Assembly: GCA_016868515.1 (NCBI GenBank)
Contig: VGGM01000091.1
Span: 1 to 6,588 of the forward strand
From: Bacteroidota bacterium
GTDB lineage: Bacteria > Bacteroidota > Bacteroidia > Bacteroidales > VadinHA17
DNA: 6,588 nt
Reading direction: 5' to 3'
The notes beneath the pieces were generated by a model, which made no database searches, was not told where the DNA came from, and saw nothing but the letters and a program-made list of their open reading frames with translations. The first letter of the stretch is position 1. Each line of letters starts with the position of its first letter. Positions 1-6,588 of the stretch are shown piece by piece. The translations under genes and the position numbers were made by a program.

Positions 1-1935
<1,935 letters not shown>

Positions 1936-1956
1936 ATGGTTATGGGTTTAGTGTTG

Positions 1957-3513
1957 TCAGTTATTATAATATCCCTGTCGCGAAAGGAGCTTATCAAGAT
2001 TGGCAATTCCGTAAACAAGCACCGCCTGCACCACCGAAAAGTGCTCCTGATATTCTGCAATACTTTTGTCGTAGGTATCGCGCTCGGTATGCCATATTTC
2101 GCCGTAATTGAAATCATAACCCTTGGTGTCGGCAAGTGAGCAGCTAAGTGTTGGCACACCGTTAAGTGCAAAATATGCATGGTCGGAACCACCTGCCGAT
2201 GTCGGCCTTGGCCCGGGAGGTGTCTCGCGCTTGCGCAGAACGAAGGGGAAATCGGGATTGATATCATTCAGCGGCTTGCATATCTTCTCAAAGTCGTCAT
2301 ACATTGCCTCGGGAACAGTAATTCCCGTGGGAACCGTGGGCCCGCCGTCGCGGTTGAAATAGTTGGCAATATAGGGAAGCTTATCCTTATTGCGCTCAAC
2401 CCAGCTCTTCGAGCCCAGCAGACCGAACTCCTCGGCAGCCCAGAGGCAGACGAGTATTGTCCTTTTGGGTTTCCCGCCGGCAGCCATTATCAGTCGAGCC
2501 GATTCCATTGCAGGGGTAACACCCACACCGCAGTCAACACCGCCGGTTGCAACGTCGAACGCATCGAGGTGCCCGCCCATCATAACATACTCGTTGGGAA
2601 ACTTTGTACCCTTAATAACACCGATAACGTTATGATACTTCACAGGTCCCGGCTTGAAGTGATTGCGTATGTCAAACTCAAGGTAGAGATCCTGCCTCTC
2701 CCTCACCTTTTGCTCTATAATTTTATACTGGTGCTCGTTTAGTTTAATGTCGGGCACTTTCGGAAGGTTATCGAATGTCATCTTGTCGAGGTTCTTACGG
2801 TCGTACAGAGCCCTGATGGGAACGGTTGACGACTGTATTATGCCGAGAATTCCCGCCTCTACCATTTCGCGGTAGAAAAGGGCCGGTTCTTCCTTCAGCG
2901 GCAGCGGCTGCTTCCTTTCAGCTTCGGGCAGGCCCCTGTTGGCTGCCATTATCTCCCTGTTCTGCTGTGCTATGGCTTCGTTCTCGGCCATAACCTTAGC
3001 CCTGGCAGCATCACCATCGGCCGACCAGTCAATGGGCCATCCCGAATTGACACCTGTTATCAGGACCCAGGCACCCTTGAGCTTTCCCTTCATCCTGTCA
3101 AGGTCGGCCCTGGTTTTAGGTTCCATAACCACGTGACCGCGCTGGCGCCCCCTGGTTCCCGAAGTATATGAGGGAGTAGCGAAATGAAGCACCATGCCAT
3201 CCTCGCTGAGCATCTTCCCAAACCATGGACCCCTGTTGAAGCCTACCGGCACAGAACCGACTTCGTCAATTATAACCTCCATGCCCCACTCCCTGAATTT
3301 TGAGGCTGTCCAGGTAACAGCATTGGAATATGCATCTGACCCCACCAGGCGCCCACCTATACGGTTTGAAAGCACATCGAGGTGGTCCATTGTCTGATTG
3401 TCGGTGGTTCCGATTTCAATAATCTTGCTCACAACCTTGTCCTGTCCGACCGAAACCTGTGACAGCAGCAAGGTCAGCACCAAAGCAAGCAACGAAAGTG
3501 TAATTCTTTTCAT
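1957..3513 (-). CDS. Secreted M28 family zinc metallopeptidase (carboxypeptidase Q-like)
   Basis: This is a complete 518-residue protein. Residues 1-23 are a signal peptide ending in SVG before QDK. The middle (about 100-250) looks like a protease-associated (PA) domain interrupted by a charged Ala/Glu-rich helical insertion at about 165-205. The M28 catalytic domain follows with all expected zinc and catalytic residues: GGHLDAFD (H315), GGVD (D327), AAEEFG (E361 as base, E362 as ligand), NRDGG (D389), the family motif SDHAYF (443-448), and WHTERDT (H475). Position 328, after the bridging Asp, is Cys where Asn or Asp is more usual in the family; it is not a metal ligand. Known M28 enzymes are co-catalytic di-zinc exopeptidases, mostly aminopeptidases or dipeptidases. 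The PA insert and overall layout recall carboxypeptidase Q, but the exact specificity cannot be read from sequence. It probably sits upstream of the S9 peptidase in one operon. The ATG at 3513 begins MKRITL directly before the hydrophobic core, which supports this start. Confidence 0.95.
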   Translation of the reverse strand: MKRITLSLLALVLTLLLSQVSVGQDKVVSKIIEIGTTDNQTMDHLDVLSNRIGGRLVGSDAYSNAVTWTASKFREWGMEVIIDEVGSVPVGFNRGPWFGKMLSEDGMVLHFATPSYTSGTRGRQRGHVVMEPKTRADLDRMKGKLKGAWVLITGVNSGWPIDWSADGDAARAKVMAENEAIAQQNREIMAANRGLPEAERKQPLPLKEEPALFYREMVEAGILGIIQSSTVPIRALYDRKNLDKMTFDNLPKVPDIKLNEHQYKIIEQKVRERQDLYLEFDIRNHFKPGPVKYHNVIGVIKGTKFPNEYVMMGGHLDAFDVATGGVDCGVGVTPAMESARLIMAAGGKPKRTILVCLWAAEEFGLLGSKSWVERNKDKLPYIANYFNRDGGPTVPTGITVPEAMYDDFEKICKPLNDINPDFPFVLRKRETPPGPRPTSAGGSDHAYFALNGVPTLSCSLADTKGYDFNYGEIWHTERDTYDKSIAEYQEHFSVVQAVLVYGIANLDKLLSRQGYYNN

Positions 3514-3717
3514 GATTCTGCAGTTTTTGGAAATTGTTGTTTCAGGCGGAAAGCTATGAAATTATGACTGAAGTCGGGCTGCAGGAAATCATGTAAAAGG
3601 GAAAGAGACCCCTGTTTTAACATTTTTTAATATTGCCGGCGGGAAAAATGCAATTCCCGGCCATCCGGTACCTTAAAAGGAAGGTCTGCAGGCCGCGAAT
3701 CACAAATGAGGAAAAAA
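3514..3717. other. Intergenic spacer between mscL and the M28 gene
   Basis: This 204-bp stretch must hold the 3' end of the mscL transcript and probably the promoter of the M28-S9 pair, both read on the minus strand. I found no good match to the Bacteroidota promoter (TTTG at -33, TAnnTTTG at -7). The best partial -7 element is TAGCTTTC on the minus strand at 3556-3549, which differs from consensus at the last base, lacks a clear -33 partner, and would give a leader of about 30 nt. No coding frame here looks real. A weak hairpin lies at 3638-3662 and is listed separately. Confidence 0.5.
3638..3662 (-). repeat. Imperfect inverted repeat downstream of mscL
   Basis: On the plus strand GGCGGGAA (3638-3645) faces TTCCCGGCC (3654-3662) across an 8-base loop, with one bulged base, giving about 8 pairs. 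It begins 56 nt after the mscL stop in the direction of transcription, so it could end or stabilise that transcript. There is no U-run after it on either strand, which argues against a standard intrinsic terminator. Confidence 0.3.
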
Positions 3718-4128
3718 CTATTTCTTCTTCAGAAGGTCACGTATCTCTGTAAGAAGAACCTCTTCCTTTGTCGGAGGAGGAGGTGTGGCCGGCGCAGCAG
3801 GCGCTGCCTCTTCCTTTCTCTTCAGTCTGTTAATTCCCTTTATCAGCAAGAAAATACAAAATGCCACAATGGTAAAGTCTATCATCGTCTGGATAAACAT
3901 TCCATAGTTTACGGCAACTTCGGCAACTTCAGGGCCTGCCTTCTGGATTACTATTTTCAGGTCCTTGAAATCGACCCTGCCCAGCGCCAGTCCGAGCGGA
4001 GGCATAAGTACATCGTTAACAACCGATGACACAATCTTTCCGAATGCCGCACCTATTATAATACCCGTGGCCATATCCACCACATTACCCTTTACGGCAA
4101 ACTCCTTGAATTCTTTCATTATGCTCAT
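3718..4128 (-). CDS. mscL: Large-conductance mechanosensitive channel MscL
   Basis: This is a complete 136-residue protein, the usual MscL length. MscL is an inner-membrane homopentamer that opens under membrane tension and lets solutes escape during hypo-osmotic shock. The N-terminus [20 protein letters not shown] matches the amphipathic N-terminal helix of the E. coli protein, which fixes the start at Met1 rather than Met4. TM1 (about 15-45) carries the signature [14 protein letters not shown] and then VNDVLMPP. A short periplasmic loop (about 46-72) leads to TM2 (about 73-98, starting near [12 protein letters not shown]). A basic stretch RLKRK (101-105) is followed by an Ala/Pro-rich linker (108-119, ending PPPP) and the conserved C-terminal bundle helix [17 protein letters not shown]. 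It is transcribed away from the Cys-rich gene and is followed at 204 bp by the M28 gene on the same strand; a functional link to the peptidases is unlikely. Confidence 0.98.
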   Translation of the reverse strand: MSIMKEFKEFAVKGNVVDMATGIIIGAAFGKIVSSVVNDVLMPPLGLALGRVDFKDLKIVIQKAGPEVAEVAVNYGMFIQTMIDFTIVAFCIFLLIKGINRLKRKEEAAPAAPATPPPPTKEEVLLTEIRDLLKKK

Positions 4129-4279
4129 AAAACAGGTTTTTAGTTCAGAGCTAATTTACAAATTATCAGCTTTGAAAAAAAAGTCTGACAATTATCCGGA
4201 TCTGAACACTAGCCGGGTTATTTTGTTCTATTTACAATGTTGATGTGAAACGACAAAAAGATTTCATAAATTTACGACC
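4129..4279. promoter_or_regulatory. Divergent promoter region between mscL and the Cys-rich gene
   Basis: The 151-bp AT-rich spacer must drive mscL leftward and the Cys-rich gene rightward. For mscL, the minus strand reads GATAATTTG ending at 4159, one base short of the Bacteroidota -7 consensus TAnnTTTG, with an implied leader of about 24 nt. For the plus-strand gene, TTATTTTG at 4218-4225 matches TAnnTTTG except at the second base and would give a leader of about 48 nt. Neither has a clear -33 TTTG at the right distance, so both are tentative. A dyad at 4144-4176 overlaps the mscL candidate. Confidence 0.4.
4144..4176. repeat. Imperfect AT-rich dyad, operator- or hairpin-like
   Basis: The outer arms TTCAGAGCT (4144-4152) and AGCTTTGAA (4168-4176) are inverted repeats with one mismatch. 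Inside them AATTT (4153-4157) and AAATT (4160-4164) form a second inverted pair around AC, with three unpaired bases (ATC) on the right side. The dyad starts 16 bp upstream of the mscL start and overlaps its candidate -7 element. It could be a regulator-binding site or a leader hairpin; chance is possible in AT-rich DNA. Confidence 0.4.
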
Positions 4280-4768
4280 ATGCGCAGACTATCACCTGCA
4301 TACAGACTTTTTGCAATTCTTTCGGTTGCAGCCGTTATTGCGGGAACCCAGGGTTTTGTGGTATCGTCGCATACCTGCAGCACCTGCGGAACACATGAGG
4401 AGCATATATCGCTCTTCGGCTCTGTTGCCGGAACCGGTCACTCCTGCGAAACAGAGTCATTCGCTGCAGGTGCCTGCTGCGCTGCGCCGGAGCCCGCAGT
4501 TGATACCGGTACATCCGGCACCTGCCAGTCATGCCCGGAGCTAAACGGTGAACCATGCTGCAGCTACGAGGCAGAAAGGCTGGTAATGGAACCATTCAGC
4601 CAGGAAAAATCTTCCAGGACGGTTATGGTGTTTCCGCCCGTAGCCACCGAAACCGTATTGCCCGGTATGCTGCCCGCAGCCACCGTATTCAGCCATTCTG
4701 CCTCACACAACAGGCACCAGTGCAGCAGTCCGGAAATACTCCGGAGAAACTGCTGTATGCTTCTCTGA
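4280..4768 (+). CDS. Small secreted Cys/His-rich protein, HYC_CC_PP family-like
   Basis: This 162-residue protein has a probable signal peptide or N-terminal anchor at 1-25 (MRRL start, hydrophobic 10-24). The mature part has 12 Cys and 7 His: HTCSTC (H31, C33, C36), HEEH (39-42), H54 and C56, C66-C67, CQSC (C82, C85), C93-C94, HNRHQC (143-148) and C158-C159. The order H-x-C just after the membrane segment, then CC, then PP (119-120) resembles the Bacteroidota family named HYC_CC_PP, remembered as being encoded next to TonB receptors of heavy-metal loci. The CxxC motifs and extra CC pairs suggest metal binding or redox activity; this is inference and no enzyme domain is visible. Alternatively it could be a structural disulfide-rich protein. 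The frame has an upstream stop (TGA at 4241) and no other usable ATG, which fixes the start. It lies 82 bp before the receptor gene on the same strand. Confidence that it is a real gene is high; family assignment is moderate. Confidence 0.8.
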   Translation: MRRLSPAYRLFAILSVAAVIAGTQGFVVSSHTCSTCGTHEEHISLFGSVAGTGHSCETESFAAGACCAAPEPAVDTGTSGTCQSCPELNGEPCCSYEAERLVMEPFSQEKSSRTVMVFPPVATETVLPGMLPAATVFSHSASHNRHQCSSPEILRRNCCMLL

Positions 4769-4792
4769 TCAATGGTTTTATGTTTTTGATAT

Positions 4793-4826
4793 GCACTGCC
4801 CCTGTTAGGGCAGGTGCCGATTTTTT
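4793..4826 (+). terminator. Intrinsic terminator or attenuator hairpin before the receptor gene
   Basis: GCACTGCCC (4793-4801) pairs with GGGCAGGTGC (4808-4817) over nine base pairs with a single bulged G and a 6-base loop, CTGTTA. After CGA comes a run of six T (4821-4826). This is the form of a Rho-independent terminator on the plus strand. It starts 24 nt after the stop of the Cys-rich gene and ends 24 nt before the receptor ATG, so any promoter for the receptor must overlap or precede it. Partial read-through or attenuation is the likely outcome. Confidence 0.6.
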
Positions 4827-4850
4827 CATTCAGAATCAAAATCATTTACC

Positions 4851-6588
4851 ATGAAAACACAATTTATCTTAGTACTGATATCCCTCCCGGCGCTGCTGGC
4901 GGCTCAGGTGCGCCTTGAGGGCAAAATACTCGACAGCGACGGTGATACGGGCCTGCCCGGAGCCAGCGTATTCTGGGCCGGAACCACCACCGGAACATCG
5001 ACCAATACCGCCGGCTACTTCGCACTGAGGAAGATAAGGACAACAAATCTGCTGATCGTGAGCTTTATTGGCTACCGCACCGACACAATAGAAGTGGCCG
5101 GTACCGACACCTACATTGAACATATTCTCACAGCCGGTGCCGACGCCGGCGAGGTAACCGTTTTTGGCCGCCAGCCCGGAACCCACATAAGCCGCCTGGA
5201 ACCTATGCTCACCATCAACATAGCATCGGAGGAGTTCAAAAAGGCCGCCTGCTGCAACCTGTCGGAGAGCTTCGAAACCAATGCATCGGTCGATGTAAAC
5301 TACTCCGATGCGGTAACAGGGGCAAAACAGATACAACTGCTGGGACTGGCAGGCTCATATGTACAGCTTATGACAGAGAACTACCCGGCCCTTTACGGAC
5401 TGGCTTCGGCATACGGACTCAACTACATTCCCGGACCGTGGATGGAGTCGATACAGGTATCAAAGGGCCCGGCCTCGGTAAGGAACGGGTATGAGGCGAT
5501 TACCGGACAGATTAACGTTGAATTCAAGAAGCCTGCAACCAGTGAGAAAATTTTCGTGAACGGCTTTCTCAATGATGCTTTCAGGCGTGAGCTTAACCTC
5601 AACTCATCGGCCGTTTTCAATGAAAGGCTCAGCACAATGATAATGGCTCACGCTGCAGCAAACGACCGTATTACCGACCACAACAACGACGGTTTCAGGG
5701 ACGAACCCAATGCCAGGCAGTATCACCTGTTCAACAGGTGGGACTATATGACCGATGTATTAACCATCAGAACCGGTGTAAGGTTGATGCAGGAGGAGAG
5801 GGTATCGGGGCAGGTGACCTACAATTCATCCCTGCCCGACACGTGGAGCGACGGGTATGGAATAAGGATAAAAACCACCAGGGCCGAGGCCTTCAGCAAA
5901 GTGGGAGTGGTTTTCCCTGCCGACAGGAGCATGACAGTGGGCTGGATACAGAATGCATCACTGCATGACCAGGATGCCTCGTTCGGACTGACGGCCTATG
6001 ACGGCAGGCAGAAGTCGTACTATTCCACCCTGCTCTATCAGTGGGCCCCAATGCTCAGCAGGCACATAATCGATGCAGGAGTGAGCTATAAACTTGACGA
6101 TTTCAGTGAATTCCTTGACAGCAGTCCCCTAGGGCGGAAAGAGAGCGTGCCCGGGGCGTTCCTGCAGTACACCTACAATGACACAACACTGGTAACAATA
6201 CTTGCCGGAATACGTGCCGACAGGCACAACCTGTACGGAACCTTCATTACCCCACGGCTTCACATCAGGTTTAGTCCTGATGAAAAAACCACATTAAGGG
6301 CCTCAACCGGTAAAGGGTTCCGTACCACCAACATACTTGCTGAAAACCAGTACCTTCTGGCCAGCAGCAGGAGCATGGTGATAGCACCCGACCTGAAGGC
6401 AGAAGAGGCGCTGACCTCGGGTGCCAGTATCACAAGGTATGAAACCGTAGCCGGCAACGAACTGCGGCTGTCGGCCGAGTATTACAGGACCGATTTCAGG
6501 AACCAGATTATCGTTGACCTCGATGCATCGGTTGACGATGTCAGGTTCTACAACCTTGAAGGCAGGTCATTTTCCAATGTGGTTCAGC
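4851..6588 (+). CDS. TonB-dependent outer-membrane receptor, heavy-metal-locus type (partial, C-terminus off window)
   Basis: The frame is open for 579 codons from the ATG at 4851 to the window end. Residues 1-18 are a signal peptide (MKTQFILVLI start, cleavage near LAAQ). A carboxypeptidase-regulatory-like Ig-type domain follows at about 21-95 (GLPGASVFWAGT, TNTAGYFAL, VSFIGYRTD). EVTVFG (101-106) may act as the TonB box. The plug (about 115-230) contains KKAACCNLSESFETN with the vicinal pair C134-C135, then SDAVTGAKQIQLLGLAG, PGPWMESIQVSKG and the closing TGQINVEFKKP. The rest is beta-barrel strands, including a DHNNDGFRDEP loop that looks like a divalent-cation site, and RTDFRNQIIVDLD near the edge. 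The plug signature with Cys-Cys matches, from memory, Bacteroidota receptors found near metal-efflux and HMA-domain genes. It would import a metal complex or other ligand across the outer membrane using TonB-ExbBD energy. The ligand is not determined. No Shine-Dalgarno precedes the start; the hairpin at 4793-4826 does. Confidence 0.93.
   Translation, partial: MKTQFILVLISLPALLAAQVRLEGKILDSDGDTGLPGASVFWAGTTTGTSTNTAGYFALRKIRTTNLLIVSFIGYRTDTIEVAGTDTYIEHILTAGADAGEVTVFGRQPGTHISRLEPMLTINIASEEFKKAACCNLSESFETNASVDVNYSDAVTGAKQIQLLGLAGSYVQLMTENYPALYGLASAYGLNYIPGPWMESIQVSKGPASVRNGYEAITGQINVEFKKPATSEKIFVNGFLNDAFRRELNLNSSAVFNERLSTMIMAHAAANDRITDHNNDGFRDEPNARQYHLFNRWDYMTDVLTIRTGVRLMQEERVSGQVTYNSSLPDTWSDGYGIRIKTTRAEAFSKVGVVFPADRSMTVGWIQNASLHDQDASFGLTAYDGRQKSYYSTLLYQWAPMLSRHIIDAGVSYKLDDFSEFLDSSPLGRKESVPGAFLQYTYNDTTLVTILAGIRADRHNLYGTFITPRLHIRFSPDEKTTLRASTGKGFRTTNILAENQYLLASSRSMVIAPDLKAEEALTSGASITRYETVAGNELRLSAEYYRTDFRNQIIVDLDASVDDVRFYNLEGRSFSNVVQ

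Noticed and set aside
4194..4201. ATCCGGAT palindrome in the divergent region
   Set aside because: It is only 8 bp, does not extend outward and occurs once; this is too short to call an operator.
3706..4243. Plus-strand frames antisense to mscL (3706-4029, 3965-4243)
   Set aside because: mscL on the minus strand is unambiguous, and these translate into composition-biased sequence without domains.
4280..4768. Possible frameshift near the end of the Cys-rich gene, because its C-terminus does not closely match the remembered family ending
   Set aside because: The frame stays open to a TGA at 4766 with more Cys pairs in the same frame, and the alternative frame gives no better family ending.
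4555..4854. 99-codon plus-strand frame whose TGA overlaps the receptor ATG (ATGA), as in coupled genes
   Set aside because: Most of it lies in another frame of the Cys-rich gene, which has a signal peptide and an ordered Cys/His pattern. This frame has no recognisable domain or leader, and the terminator-like hairpin falls inside it. The overlap looks like chance.
4335..5635. Minus-strand frames across the Cys-rich and receptor genes (4335-4595, 4564-4845, 4869-5336, 5423-5635)
   Set aside because: They are antisense to well-supported plus-strand genes and lack recognisable features.

Overview
The window looks like a chromosomal segment from a member of the Bacteroidota, probably of the Bacteroidales type. 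The reasons are a SusC-style TonB-dependent receptor with an N-terminal carboxypeptidase-regulatory-like domain, paired secreted peptidases typical of that phylum, no Shine-Dalgarno sequences before the starts, and heavy use of AGG (Arg) and ATA (Ile) codons. No rRNA, tRNA, CRISPR array, insertion sequence or phage gene was seen. No gene shows a frameshift; the first and last genes are cut by the window edges.

Layout, left to right. Positions 1-1935 (minus strand, C-terminus cut off) encode a secreted S9 dipeptidyl-peptidase IV-type serine peptidase. Positions 1957-3513 (minus) encode a secreted M28 zinc metallopeptidase; only 21 bp separate its stop from the S9 start, so the two are very likely one transcript, M28 first. 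Positions 3514-3717 are a 204-bp spacer with a weak hairpin and no convincing promoter. Positions 3718-4128 (minus) encode the mechanosensitive channel MscL. Positions 4129-4279 are a divergent promoter region holding an imperfect AT-rich dyad. Positions 4280-4768 (plus) encode a small secreted Cys/His-rich protein that resembles the Bacteroidota HYC_CC_PP family. Positions 4769-4850 hold a terminator-like hairpin with a T-run. Positions 4851-6588 (plus, C-terminus cut off) encode a TonB-dependent receptor with a Cys-Cys pair in its plug, of the type found in heavy-metal loci.

How the genes fit together. The left half is a peptide-degradation pair: the S9 enzyme would release Xaa-Pro or Xaa-Ala dipeptides from N-termini, and the M28 enzyme would trim peptides or dipeptides to amino acids, probably in the periplasm or at the cell surface. 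MscL is a stand-alone osmotic safety valve. The right half is a probable metal-handling unit in which a thiol-rich exported protein is encoded just upstream of an outer-membrane receptor. The hairpin between these two genes suggests that receptor expression is lowered or controlled relative to the small protein.

The most interesting part is the 4280-6588 pair with its intergenic hairpin. The family associations are from memory and the metal role is inference; nothing here proves a new system.
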